A stretch of DNA of 64,000 nt from assembly GCA_025057595.1 (NCBI GenBank), contig JANXBK010000004.1:40793-104792 (forward strand). The letters are read 5' to 3'. The position numbers and the translations under genes are program-made. This document shows positions 1 to 8,618 of this stretch, one piece after another (the stretch's first letter is position 1; each line of letters begins with the position of its first letter). The notes under the pieces were generated by a model. The model had not been told where the DNA came from, made no database searches, and saw only the letters and a list, made by a program, of their open reading frames with translations. The stretch comes from Thermodesulfovibrio sp. (GTDB taxonomy: Bacteria; Nitrospirota; Thermodesulfovibrionia; Thermodesulfovibrionales; Thermodesulfovibrionaceae).

Positions 1-815
1 TTCCTATTTTTTTTAGAAAAAGAGTATCTGAAACAATAAAAAAATTTAGTATGTTTACTCCTTCAGACTCTATTATAGTAGCTATTTCAGGAGGCAAAGA
101 CAGTATAAGTATAACTAAAACACTAAGGGATCTCGGATACAATATAAAAGCCTTACATATAGATACAAAAATTGAGAATATTTCACAAAGATCTAAACAA
201 GTTGTTGAGAAATTTTGCTTTAATGAAAATATTCCATTAAAAATCATAAACTTATACGAAGAAATCGAAGCATCAGTTGAAGAGTTATCAAGAATATCAG
301 GAAAACCAATTTGTGCCATATGTGGTATGATAAGAAGATATCTAATAAATAAGGAAGCTAAAGGTGACATTGTTGTGACAGGGCATACACTAAACGACGA
401 GGTTTCTTTTATTTTAAAGAATATGCTTTTTTGGAATGATGAACTTTTATCAAGAACTTACCCTGTCTTACAAGAAAAAGAAGGGTTAAGTAAAAAAGTA
501 AAACCTTTATGTATGATTACAGAAGAGGAAACTTTAGCATTTTGTAAAATCTTAAATATTGAGTATGTAGAAGAACCATGTCCTTACAAACCTGAAATTT
601 ATGATATTTTTAAAACAACTGTAAAAAACTTTAATGATAAATTTCCAGGATCAATATTAGGATTTTATAAAGGATTTTTAAAAAGAATCGATTTCTATTC
701 TTCTACTGCATATTTTTCTCTTCAAAGTTGTCAGAGATGTGGATATCCAACAACTGCTTCATTATGTAGTGTTTGCAGATTAAAAGAAAAGTTGTTACAA
801 TATAGACATGGATGA
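1..815 (+). CDS. ttuA: tRNA 2-thiouridine synthetase TtuA-like, 5' end outside window
   Basis: Likely tRNA-5-methyluridine(54) 2-sulfurtransferase, which makes s2T54, a heat-stabilising T-loop modification. The ORF track starts at the ATG at 51, but the frame is open to the window edge and reads PIFFRKRVSETIKKFSMF before that Met. This matches the linker that follows the N-terminal zinc finger in TtuA, so the gene is partial and the first zinc finger lies outside. Visible features are the PP-loop SGGKDS, the CAIC pair and a later CPY cysteine corresponding to the three Fe-S ligands of TtuA, and a C-terminal CxxC...CxxC finger (CQRCG, CSVCR). It overlaps the nitroreductase start by 8 nt. TtcA or TilS are less likely because of the C-terminal finger. 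Confidence 0.85.
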   Translation, partial: PIFFRKRVSETIKKFSMFTPSDSIIVAISGGKDSISITKTLRDLGYNIKALHIDTKIENISQRSKQVVEKFCFNENIPLKIINLYEEIEASVEELSRISGKPICAICGMIRRYLINKEAKGDIVVTGHTLNDEVSFILKNMLFWNDELLSRTYPVLQEKEGLSKKVKPLCMITEEETLAFCKILNIEYVEEPCPYKPEIYDIFKTTVKNFNDKFPGSILGFYKGFLKRIDFYSSTAYFSLQSCQRCGYPTTASLCSVCRLKEKLLQYRHG

Positions 816-1329
816 GGTTTTAAAAGCAGTAAAAGAAAGAAGAAGTATTAGAACTTTTCTTAAAAAAGATATTCCTGAAGATTTAATTAAAAAACTTATA
901 GAAGCACTAATATGGGCACCGTCTGCGGGTAATTTACAGGCAAGAAAATTTTATTTTGTGAAAAATAGAGAAGTTAAAATAAAGCTTGCCTATGCAGCTT
1001 TATCTCAGATGTTTATTGCAGAAGCTCCGATTGTTATTGTTGGTTGTATAGATAAAGAAAAAATCTATCCAAGATATGGAGAAAGAGGTATAAATCTTTA
1101 TGCAATTCAGGATGTTGCATGTAGTATTACTAATGCCATGCTCGTAGCTCATGAAAACGGACTTGGTACCGTATGGGTAGGAGCTTTCAGAGAAGAAGAA
1201 GTTTCAAAAATTTTAAACTTACCAAGACATTTAAGGCCTGTTGTAATACTACCAGTTGGTTATCCTGCCTATATCCCTTCTGCTCCACCAAGAGTGAGTG
1301 TTAGAGAAGCTTTGGAGTTTATTGAATGA
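808..1329 (+). CDS. Nitroreductase family protein
   Basis: FMN-dependent nitroreductase-fold oxidoreductase of 173 aa. The N-terminus KAVKERRSIRTF and the following WAPSAGNLQ are the usual FMN-binding segments. GLGTVWVGAF and the RPVVILPVGYP stretch are the conserved C-terminal half. The length is typical of the short single-domain subfamily. Start ATG overlaps the end of ttuA and its stop overlaps the next start (ATGA type), so the three genes are co-transcribed. Physiological substrate cannot be told from sequence. Confidence 0.85.
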   Translation: MDEVLKAVKERRSIRTFLKKDIPEDLIKKLIEALIWAPSAGNLQARKFYFVKNREVKIKLAYAALSQMFIAEAPIVIVGCIDKEKIYPRYGERGINLYAIQDVACSITNAMLVAHENGLGTVWVGAFREEEVSKILNLPRHLRPVVILPVGYPAYIPSAPPRVSVREALEFIE

Positions 1330-2114
1330 GAGAGCCTCTTGTAGTTGCTCTTGAGGCGGCGAAACTAGCAGGTAGGATTATTAAAGAAAAAATAGGAACT
1401 ATAACAAAAGAAAACATAACTCAAAAAAGTATTTCCGATTATGTAACAGAAGTTGATATTTATTCAGAAAAAAAAATAATTGAGCATATAAAAAAATATT
1501 TTCCTCATCATCAAATAATGGCAGAAGAGTCATCAAACAACTATAAAAAAGCTGAATACTTATGGATTATTGATCCTCTTGATGGAACCACTAATTTTAT
1601 TCATGGATTTCCAGTCGTAGCAGTGTCAATTGCACTAATGTATAAAGGAGAGCTTAAAGTAGGAGTAGTTTATGATCCTATTAAAGATGAACTTTTTTAT
1701 GCTGAAAAAGATGAAGGAGCCTTTTTAAATAGTGAAAGAATTAGAGTTTCTTCATTAAAAGAGCCCTCCTTATCACTTATTGCTACAGGATTTCCTTTCA
1801 GAAATAAACAGTACATAGACAGTTACATTAAAATATTTAGAGAATTACTTTACTCTGTCAGTGATCTCCGAAGACCAGGTGCAGCAGCAATTGACCTTGC
1901 ATATGTAGCTTGTGGAAGAGTAGATGGATTTTTTGAGTTTGCATTAAGTCCTTGGGATATTGCAGCAGGTACAATTTTAATAAAGGAAGCAGGTGGAGTT
2001 GTGTCTGATTTCGACGGAGGAGAAAACTACCTTAAGACAGGAAATATAGTTGCTGGAAATAACATTATTCACCCTTTTTTGATTGAAAAGATTAAAAAAG
2101 CATTACAATGTTAA
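1326..2114 (+). CDS. suhB: Inositol monophosphatase family phosphatase (SuhB-like)
   Basis: Mg2+-dependent sugar or inositol phosphatase of 262 aa. The metal-binding signature WIIDPLDGTTNFIHGFP is present, preceded by the EE pair (MAEESS). The second signature SPWDIAAGTILIKEAGG lies near residue 215. Length is normal for IMPase/SuhB/CysQ-type enzymes. Substrate could be inositol-1-phosphate, fructose-1,6-bisphosphate or NADP; the sequence does not decide. Last gene of the short operon with ttuA and the nitroreductase; convergent with the cysteine-cluster gene three bases further on. Confidence 0.85.
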   Translation: MREPLVVALEAAKLAGRIIKEKIGTITKENITQKSISDYVTEVDIYSEKKIIEHIKKYFPHHQIMAEESSNNYKKAEYLWIIDPLDGTTNFIHGFPVVAVSIALMYKGELKVGVVYDPIKDELFYAEKDEGAFLNSERIRVSSLKEPSLSLIATGFPFRNKQYIDSYIKIFRELLYSVSDLRRPGAAAIDLAYVACGRVDGFFEFALSPWDIAAGTILIKEAGGVVSDFDGGENYLKTGNIVAGNNIIHPFLIEKIKKALQC

Positions 2115-2117
2115 ATA

Positions 2118-2480
2118 TTACTTTAACTCCTCTAAGATCTCTAAAATTTTCTTAACTCTCTCTGGTAGCTCTATATCTGGTTCAGACTCCTTTAATTTTA
2201 ACCATTTCCATAATCCAATAGGACACACGGTAGCAAAACTTATTTTAAAGTTTTTACATACCTCTGGACGCACTTCATAGATTTTGCATATTGACTCCTC
2301 CAATTTATTTTCGTTTTTATAGATGTCAATTAAATGAGGACATTTATAATTTTCTGGTTTTTTTACTCCTTCAGGCAAAGGAACAGCCCATCTAAAACAA
2401 CACTCAGCACATCTTAAGCAGATAAAATATTTTTCAGTTATTTCAAGAATCTCGTTTAAAATTTTACTATTTAAACTCAT
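2118..2480 (-). CDS. YkgJ-family cysteine cluster protein
   Basis: Small 120-aa protein with the UPF0153/YkgJ Zn/Fe-binding cysteine pattern: CLRCAECCFRW, CPHL and CKIYEVRPEVCKNF. The second half includes FATVCPIGLWKW, which adds a cysteine. Function of the family is not established. It is divergent from the flavoprotein gene across 44 bp; both start codons lack a Shine-Dalgarno and have a -10-like box just upstream. Confidence 0.75.
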   Translation of the reverse strand: MSLNSKILNEILEITEKYFICLRCAECCFRWAVPLPEGVKKPENYKCPHLIDIYKNENKLEESICKIYEVRPEVCKNFKISFATVCPIGLWKWLKLKESEPDIELPERVKKILEILEELK

Positions 2481-2524
2481 TTAGAAAATTGTATCATATA
2501 TAACAAATACTATAAAATTTTTTT
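2481..2524. promoter_or_regulatory. Divergent leaderless-type promoters
   Basis: Only 44 bp separate two divergent start codons. Plus strand: TTGTAT (2489-2494), 16-bp spacer, TATAAA (2511-2516), then 8 nt to the ATG at 2525. Minus strand: TGATACAAT (extended -10; box 2488-2493), then 7 nt to the ATG ending at 2480. Neither side has a Shine-Dalgarno, so both mRNAs are predicted to begin at or within a few bases of AUG. Confidence 0.55.
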
Positions 2525-3484
2525 ATGAAATTCTTTGCCACCATAGTTGGAGCAGGACCTGCAGGATTAGCAGCAGCTGTTGAGTTCAAGGCAAGAGAAA
2601 TTAATGATATTGTGGTTTTTGAAAAAGGAAAAGATATATGCTCTACAATAAGAAGGCTTTATCCAGACGGAAAAAGAGTAGACAAAGTTTATAAAGGGTT
2701 AGAGTTAAAATCTGAAGGTTTATGTAACTTTGAAACAGAATCTAAAGAGGCTTTTCTTAAGAGAATGAGACATTATGTAAAGAAATATCAAATTCCAGTT
2801 CAATTTAATACAAGAGTAGAAAATATAGAAAAATTGAATGATTTGTTCGTAGTAAAAAGCGAAAATCTAATTATATCTGAAAGTTTTATTGTAATAATAG
2901 CTACAGGAGTATTTGAAAGACCTAATATGCCTTCTTATCCAATTCCTGAAACAGTTAAAGATAAAGTATTTTTCAGACTTCCCAATGAGCTTCCAAAGAA
3001 TGAAAAAATATTAGTTGTAGGTGGAGGAAATTCAGCAGCAGAAATAGCTTGTTTGCTTTCTGGAGTTTGTCATGTTTCACTTTCTTATAGAAGAGAAAAG
3101 CTTTTTAGAATAAACGAAGAAAATCTTAAAGAGCTTGAAAAAAGAAAGGATAAAATAAGATTTCTTTTAGGCACTGATATAGAAAGATTGGAGCCCTATA
3201 AAGATCAAATAAAGGTTATATTTAAAGATGGTTCATCTGAAAACTTTTCAAAAATATTTTACTGCCTTGGTGGAAGTACTCCAAAAGATTTCTTAAAAAG
3301 AATTGGTGTAGAATTCATAAACAATAGACCTAAAATCGATGAATTTGGGGAAAGCAACATAGAAAGAATATTCTTAATTGGTGATATAGCAGTACAAAAG
3401 GGAAGTATAATGTATGCCTTCAACAGCGCGCATAAGGCTGTGACCAGAATTATTGAAAAATATATAAAAATATTCAGGAGGTAA
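2525..3484 (+). CDS. NAD(P)-binding FAD-dependent oxidoreductase
   Basis: 319-aa two-dinucleotide-domain flavoprotein. The FAD site is VGAGPAGLAAAVEF at the N-terminus; the NAD(P) site is VVGGGNSAAEIA near residue 165. The C-terminal IFLIGDIAVQKGSIMYAFNSAHKA is the usual FAD-binding GD motif. No CxxC redox pair is visible, so it is not thioredoxin reductase; the YpdA-like group of FAD/NAD(P) enzymes is the nearest family I recognise. Start ATG lacks a Shine-Dalgarno. rpe follows after 3 nt. Confidence 0.75.
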   Translation: MKFFATIVGAGPAGLAAAVEFKAREINDIVVFEKGKDICSTIRRLYPDGKRVDKVYKGLELKSEGLCNFETESKEAFLKRMRHYVKKYQIPVQFNTRVENIEKLNDLFVVKSENLIISESFIVIIATGVFERPNMPSYPIPETVKDKVFFRLPNELPKNEKILVVGGGNSAAEIACLLSGVCHVSLSYRREKLFRINEENLKELEKRKDKIRFLLGTDIERLEPYKDQIKVIFKDGSSENFSKIFYCLGGSTPKDFLKRIGVEFINNRPKIDEFGESNIERIFLIGDIAVQKGSIMYAFNSAHKAVTRIIEKYIKIFRR

Positions 3485-3487
3485 AAG

Positions 3488-4156
3488 TTGGTACTTATAG
3501 CACCATCTATACTTTCAGCTGACTTTGGAAGACTTGCTGAAGAAATAATAGAAGCAGAACAAGCAGGAGTTGATATGATCCATATAGATGTTATGGATGG
3601 ACATTTTGTTCCTAACATAACTGTCGGACCTTTAGTTGTTGAAGCAGTAAGAAAAGTTACAAAACTACCTCTTGATGTGCATCTTATGATTATGAATCCA
3701 GAAAAATATATACAAGATTTTATTAATGCAGGAGCAGATATAATCACAGTTCATCTGGAAGCCTGTATTCATTTAAATAGAGTAGTTGGACAAATCAAAG
3801 AAAAGAATATTAAAGCCGGAGTTTCTCTGAATCCAGCTACTCCCTTAAGTTTTATAGATGAAATTATACATGAAATTGACTTACTTTTAATTATGACTGT
3901 AAATCCAGGATTCGGTGGTCAACAATTTATCTCTTCCTGCTTAGACAAAATAAAGAGAGCTAAATCAATGATTTTAAGTAGAGGATTCAATGCCTTAGTA
4001 GAAGTAGACGGTGGAGTAAAACTTGAAAACTCAATAGAAATTGTTAAAGCCGGAGCGGACATCTTAGTGATTGGTTCTGCGTTCTTCAGTGCCACTAATT
4101 ATAAAGAGTTTATGAGAAAGTTAAGAGAACAGCTTAATCTGATAAAATTCTTATAA
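3488..4156 (+). CDS. rpe: Ribulose-phosphate 3-epimerase
   Basis: Interconverts ribulose-5-phosphate and xylulose-5-phosphate in the pentose phosphate pathway. 222 aa, a TIM barrel with APSILSADFG at the N-terminus, the metal-binding HIDVMDGHFVPNITVGP, DVHLMIMNP, MTVNPGFGGQ and EVDGGV motifs. The start is a TTG with a good site AGGAGGTAAAAG just upstream; no ATG fits. Co-directional with the flavoprotein. Its last 23 bp overlap the 3' end of the convergent rluD gene. Confidence 0.95.
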   Translation: MVLIAPSILSADFGRLAEEIIEAEQAGVDMIHIDVMDGHFVPNITVGPLVVEAVRKVTKLPLDVHLMIMNPEKYIQDFINAGADIITVHLEACIHLNRVVGQIKEKNIKAGVSLNPATPLSFIDEIIHEIDLLLIMTVNPGFGGQQFISSCLDKIKRAKSMILSRGFNALVEVDGGVKLENSIEIVKAGADILVIGSAFFSATNYKEFMRKLREQLNLIKFL

Positions 4157-5063
4157 TTTCTTTCATATCACTCGGCATAGGAGCCTCAAATTGAAGATAC
4201 TTTCCTGTAATAGGATGTTGAAACTCTATTTTTAGAGCATGAAGCATCTGTCTTGGTACAGGAATCTTTTTATTTCCAACTTCAATATATGTTTTTCTAC
4301 CATAAGTTTTATCTCCTACAACAGGATGGCCTATTGAGGAAAAGTGAACTCTAATCTGATGGGTTCTACCTGTTATTATTTTAACTTTTATTAAAGTATA
4401 ATTTTTAAGATTTTTAATAACTTCCCACTCTGTGATAGCCTCCTTAGTCTTTTTTGATTTAGTAGACATCTTTTTTCTGTTATGTTGAGCCCTGCCAATT
4501 GGTGTAGTAATTTTACCACTTCCTTTAAGCTCACCATATACAATTGCAACATACTCCTTTTTTATTTGCCTCTTTTTAAAAAGTTCAACTAACCCATAAT
4601 AAGCTTGATCATCTAACGCAACTACTATAACTCCTGAAGTATCCTTGTCAAGTCTATGAACTACACCGGGTCTTAAAGGTCTGCCTATGCTGGCAAGTTT
4701 CTCTAAATGATAGGCCAATGCATTCATAAGGGTTCCATCTTTATGACCTACTGAAGGATACACCACCATGTTAGGAGGTTTTGAGAGAGCAACTAAGTAC
4801 TCATCTTTATAAAGAATTTCAATAGGAATATTTTGAGGAATTAATATTTTTGGCTCCTCTGTCGGAAGAGAAGAGTTATAAATTTCAACAAACTCTTCAG
4901 CTTTTAATTTATAACTTTTTGATTTAACAGTATTATTTACTTTTACTAATCCTTTCTCTATAATCTGTTGAGCTTTTGTTCTTGTTATATTTATTTTTTC
5001 TGACACAAAAATATCAAGCCTTTTTCCTTGATCTGTTAATGAAACTTTGAATTGATAATTCAT
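4134..5063 (-). CDS. rluD: RluA/RluD-family pseudouridine synthase
   Basis: 309 aa. N-terminal S4 RNA-binding domain (about residues 10-75, RLDIFVSEK...VKVNN) followed by the pseudouridine synthase domain with catalytic motif RPGVVHRLDKDTSG and later GRTHQIRVHFSSIGHPVVGD. Domain order and length match RluD, which modifies helix 69 of 23S rRNA; RluC-type specificity cannot be excluded. The start overlaps the uvrA stop by 4 nt, so translation is coupled. Confidence 0.9.
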   Translation of the reverse strand: MNYQFKVSLTDQGKRLDIFVSEKINITRTKAQQIIEKGLVKVNNTVKSKSYKLKAEEFVEIYNSSLPTEEPKILIPQNIPIEILYKDEYLVALSKPPNMVVYPSVGHKDGTLMNALAYHLEKLASIGRPLRPGVVHRLDKDTSGVIVVALDDQAYYGLVELFKKRQIKKEYVAIVYGELKGSGKITTPIGRAQHNRKKMSTKSKKTKEAITEWEVIKNLKNYTLIKVKIITGRTHQIRVHFSSIGHPVVGDKTYGRKTYIEVGNKKIPVPRQMLHALKIEFQHPITGKYLQFEAPMPSDMKEIIRILSD

Positions 5064-7561
5064 AAACCAAGTTTATTTTTTAAAAATCTTCCAGTATAAG
5101 AATTAGGCTCTAGAGCCACTTCTTCTGGAGTACCTTTTGCTACTATTTTACCTCCTTCATTACCTCCTTCTGGACCAAGATCTATAATATAATCAGCGCA
5201 TTTTATAATATCGAGATCATGCTCAATAACAATAACTGTATTTCCTGTATCAACAAGTCTTTGAAGTATATTAAGAAGTCTTTCTATGTCAACCATATGA
5301 AGTCCTGTAGTTGGCTCATCAAGTATATAGAGAGTTTTACCTGTGGGTTTTTTGCTTAATTCCTTAGACAGTTTCACTCTTTGAGCTTCACCGCCTGAAA
5401 GAGTTGTTGCAGGTTGTCCAAGCGTTATATAACCAAGACCGATATCTTGCATTATTTGAAGCTTATGTTTGATTTTTGGTATTACTGAGAAAAACTCTAA
5501 TGCTTCGGAGACTGTCATCTCAAGAATTTCGCTTATATTTTTCTCTTTATATCTTATCTGTAATGTCTCTTGATTATATCTTTTTCCTTTACAAATATCA
5601 CATATAACATAAACATCTGGTAAAAGATGCATCTTTACTTTTTTCATTCCATCACCTTGACAAGCCTCACAACGACCACCTGGTAGATTAAAACTAAATC
5701 TTGACCTTGTATATCCCCGAACTCTTGCATCTGGAAGCTTTGAAAAAAGCTCTCTTATTTCAGTCATAACTTGTGTATAAGTGGCAGGAGTTGAACGAGT
5801 AGTTCTACCTATGGGTGATTGATCAATACATACAACTTTATCTATCTGCTCAACCCCCTCAATTGCCCTATATTTTCCAGGAATTACATTAGCCTTATAA
5901 AGCCTCTTTGCAAGAGCTTTATATAGAATCTCAAAAATTAAAGTGCTTTTTCCGGATCCAGCAACTCCTGTAACACATATAAACACTCCAAGAGGTATTT
6001 CAACATCTATATTTTTAAGATTAAAAGCCTCAGCTCCAATAATTTTTATAAATCCTTTTGGTTTTCTTCTTTTCTTAGGAATAGAAATCTTTGTCATTCC
6101 TCTTAAATATTGAGCGGTTATAGATTTATTATTTTTTATAAGTTCTTCAGGTGGATATACACCAACTAAATATCCTCCTTCTTTACCGCCTCCGGGACCG
6201 AGTTCTACAACTAAATCTGAATTCATAATTGTGGTTTCATCATGCTCAACCACTATTAAAGTGTTTCCTCTCATAGATAGCTCTTTTAGGCTTTTAATGA
6301 GACTCTCACAGTCTCTTGGATGAAGTCCTATGCTTGGTTCATCAAGTACATATAAAACTCCGCTTAAATATGAGCCAAGTTGGGTGGCGAGTCTTATTCT
6401 TTGAGCTTCTCCTCCTGAAAGAGTAAAAGAGGGTCTACTTAAACTTAAGTAACCAACACCTATACTTCTTAAAAACTCAAGTTTTGTAATTATTTCTTTA
6501 AGTATTCTTGAAGCTATAGTTTCTTCATAATAGGAAAGATTGAGATTTAAAAGGAATTCTCTTAGTTCGTCAAGGCTTAAAATAGAAACCTCGTATATAT
6601 TTTTACCGTTAATCTTTACTGCTAAAGCTTCTTTTCTAAGTCTTGATCCGTCACAGCCCTTACAGGGAATTAGATTTATAGTATCAATCTCCTCTTCTTC
6701 CTCAATATTTTCATATCCTATCCCTCTACAGACTGGACAAGCTCCATATTTACTGTTAAAGGAGAAAAGTCTCGGATCAATATCAGGTAAACTTATACCA
6801 CAGTTTGGACATGCGAGAATACTACTAAACATGATATCTCTGTTTTCATCCACTATATTGACAACTGCTGTTTTTGTATATTTCATTGCAAGTTGTAAAG
6901 CTCTCCTTATCTGATTTTTATATTTATCTTTAATAATTATTCTGTCAACAACAAGCTCGATAGTATGTCTATGTTGTTTTTTAAGAGAGATATCTTTAGT
7001 CAACTCTTTAATCTCTCCATCAATCCTTGCTCTTATAAAGCCTTCAGATTTTGCTCTTTCAAGAACCTCTTTATGTTCACCCTTTTTTTCAATTACTACA
7101 GGTGCAAGAATCTGTATTTTTGTTCCTTGAGGAAGCTTCATCAAAGACTCTGTTATCTTATTAATATCTTGAGAAGCTAACTGAATTCTACATCTTGGAC
7201 AATAGGGTATTCCAATCTTTGCATAAAGAAGTCTAAGATAATCATAAATTTCAGTAATTGTTCCAACAGTTGAACGAGGACTCCTTGATATTGTTTTTTG
7301 ATCAACTGATACTGCAGGAGAAAGTCCATCAATAAAGTCAACATCAGGTTTTTGAAATTGATCAAAAATTGTTCTTGCTTCCAGTGGAAGGCTTTGAAGA
7401 TATCTTCTATGAGCCTCTGCAAATATAGTGTCCATAGCGAGGGACGACTTTCCAGAGCCTGAAGGACCGGTGATAACAATAATTTTATCTCTTGGAAGAG
7501 TCAAATCAAGATTTTTTAGATTATGCTGTCTAACTCCCTTGATTATGATGTTTTTCTTCAT
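5060..7561 (-). CDS. uvrA: Excinuclease ABC subunit A lacking the insertion domain
   Basis: DNA damage sensor of nucleotide excision repair. 833 aa, about 100 residues shorter than the usual UvrA. Both ATPase heads are present: Walker A GPSGSGKSS and GVAGSGKST, signature LSGGEAQR twice, DEPSIGLH and DEPTTGLH. The UvrB-binding region (KKGEHKEVLERAKSEGF) is present. Zinc module 1 starts CPNCG...CPVCRG, then jumps through EEEEEID straight to CKGCDGSRLR, so the segment corresponding to the insertion domain (about residues 285-395 in E. coli) is missing. The C-terminal zinc finger CEACQGDG...CDICKGKR is intact. Operon: DUF3108 gene 1 nt upstream, rluD overlapping downstream. Confidence 0.93.
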   Translation of the reverse strand: MKKNIIIKGVRQHNLKNLDLTLPRDKIIVITGPSGSGKSSLAMDTIFAEAHRRYLQSLPLEARTIFDQFQKPDVDFIDGLSPAVSVDQKTISRSPRSTVGTITEIYDYLRLLYAKIGIPYCPRCRIQLASQDINKITESLMKLPQGTKIQILAPVVIEKKGEHKEVLERAKSEGFIRARIDGEIKELTKDISLKKQHRHTIELVVDRIIIKDKYKNQIRRALQLAMKYTKTAVVNIVDENRDIMFSSILACPNCGISLPDIDPRLFSFNSKYGACPVCRGIGYENIEEEEEIDTINLIPCKGCDGSRLRKEALAVKINGKNIYEVSILSLDELREFLLNLNLSYYEETIASRILKEIITKLEFLRSIGVGYLSLSRPSFTLSGGEAQRIRLATQLGSYLSGVLYVLDEPSIGLHPRDCESLIKSLKELSMRGNTLIVVEHDETTIMNSDLVVELGPGGGKEGGYLVGVYPPEELIKNNKSITAQYLRGMTKISIPKKRRKPKGFIKIIGAEAFNLKNIDVEIPLGVFICVTGVAGSGKSTLIFEILYKALAKRLYKANVIPGKYRAIEGVEQIDKVVCIDQSPIGRTTRSTPATYTQVMTEIRELFSKLPDARVRGYTRSRFSFNLPGGRCEACQGDGMKKVKMHLLPDVYVICDICKGKRYNQETLQIRYKEKNISEILEMTVSEALEFFSVIPKIKHKLQIMQDIGLGYITLGQPATTLSGGEAQRVKLSKELSKKPTGKTLYILDEPTTGLHMVDIERLLNILQRLVDTGNTVIVIEHDLDIIKCADYIIDLGPEGGNEGGKIVAKGTPEEVALEPNSYTGRFLKNKLGL

Positions 7562-7562
7562 T

Positions 7563-8543
7563 CTATTGAGTATACTCCTTTAACTCTGCTACAATCTGAC
7601 CTATTGAAATCCTCGTTTCAATTTTCACAGGAATTTTTTTCTCATCTTTAGTAAGCCATATAATAATATCTCCTTTTCTTTTAAAAAGTCCTTCTGTTTC
7701 AATTTGAGGTTTTATTATAAATGTTTCAAATTGCTTTTTATTTGACAGCTCTATCTTTTCTTCACCTAATAGATAAACCTTTACAGTTATGAATTTATTA
7801 CTGTCAAAAATATCAACTGATAAAGGCTCATTAAGTTTTATTTGCATAGCTCTTAAGTAGAAAAATCCTGAAAGGACATCCATGAATAATCTATTCACTT
7901 CTTTATGATATGTAATTTTATTTTTAAGATGGTTTATAAATATTATCTCTCCCTTTTCATAATCAAAAATTGTCTCTTTATTTCCTCTGTATTTTCCTTC
8001 AATTTGAAGCAAAGTAAATCGTTTGGGTTTGCCATTTTGTATAATACTTTCTGCACGATCATTTACATAGTAGAAATTTGATATAAAATTTGAAGATTTT
8101 ACAGTAAAAGTAATTGTTAAATTATTTTGGTCTGCTGTAACATAAATAAAAGCCTCTCCTACATAAATTCCCATCCAATATATGTCAAACTTCATTTTTT
8201 CATTTATGAAACGAGTAAATGGATGATGATGTAAGTTTTGAAAATCAATATTTTGGTCTATTTGTAAACTACTAAAAGATGAAGTCTCGCTGTAAAAATT
8301 TGCCTGCTTTTCATCTAAATCCTCGTATTGATTTGGAGTTTCAGGGATTTGTTGAAATGATGTATTTTCAATTTTTACTACTTGTTTTTGTTTTGGAACA
8401 ATATTGCTTTTTCTTTCTAACAAATAAGTTTCAATAAAGTCAAATTTAGAAAAGTTAAACTCTATCTTTCCAACAAATATTACTAAACTCACATGAACTA
8501 AAAGAGAAATTAATGCACCAACTATAATCCATTTTGTTTTCAT
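7563..8543 (-). CDS. DUF3108 domain-containing envelope protein
   Basis: 326 aa. A single N-terminal hydrophobic segment (WIIVGALISLLVHVSLVIFVG) suggests an inner-membrane anchor or uncleaved signal. Residues 105-325 form a DUF3108 domain: FDIYWMGIYVGEAFIYV, FYYVNDRAESII, DVLSGFFYLR. Family function is unknown; it is periplasmic and beta-rich. First gene of the uvrA-rluD operon, with 1 nt between its stop and the uvrA start. The start has no Shine-Dalgarno, but TATACT lies 6 nt upstream. Confidence 0.75.
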   Translation of the reverse strand: MKTKWIIVGALISLLVHVSLVIFVGKIEFNFSKFDFIETYLLERKSNIVPKQKQVVKIENTSFQQIPETPNQYEDLDEKQANFYSETSSFSSLQIDQNIDFQNLHHHPFTRFINEKMKFDIYWMGIYVGEAFIYVTADQNNLTITFTVKSSNFISNFYYVNDRAESIIQNGKPKRFTLLQIEGKYRGNKETIFDYEKGEIIFINHLKNKITYHKEVNRLFMDVLSGFFYLRAMQIKLNEPLSVDIFDSNKFITVKVYLLGEEKIELSNKKQFETFIIKPQIETEGLFKRKGDIIIWLTKDEKKIPVKIETRISIGQIVAELKEYTQ

Positions 8544-8549
8544 AAAAAT

Positions 8550-8555
8550 AGTATA
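8550..8555 (-). promoter_or_regulatory. -10 element, leaderless type, DUF3108-uvrA-rluD operon
   Basis: TATACT on the minus strand, followed by 6 nt and the ATG. Transcription start would fall on the A of AUG. No clear TTGACA-like box at the usual distance. Confidence 0.5.
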
Positions 8556-8618
8556 ACTAAAATAGTTGACCTATAGATAAAAACAAATTTAGAATGAAAA
8601 GATTGTGAGGAGGATAGT

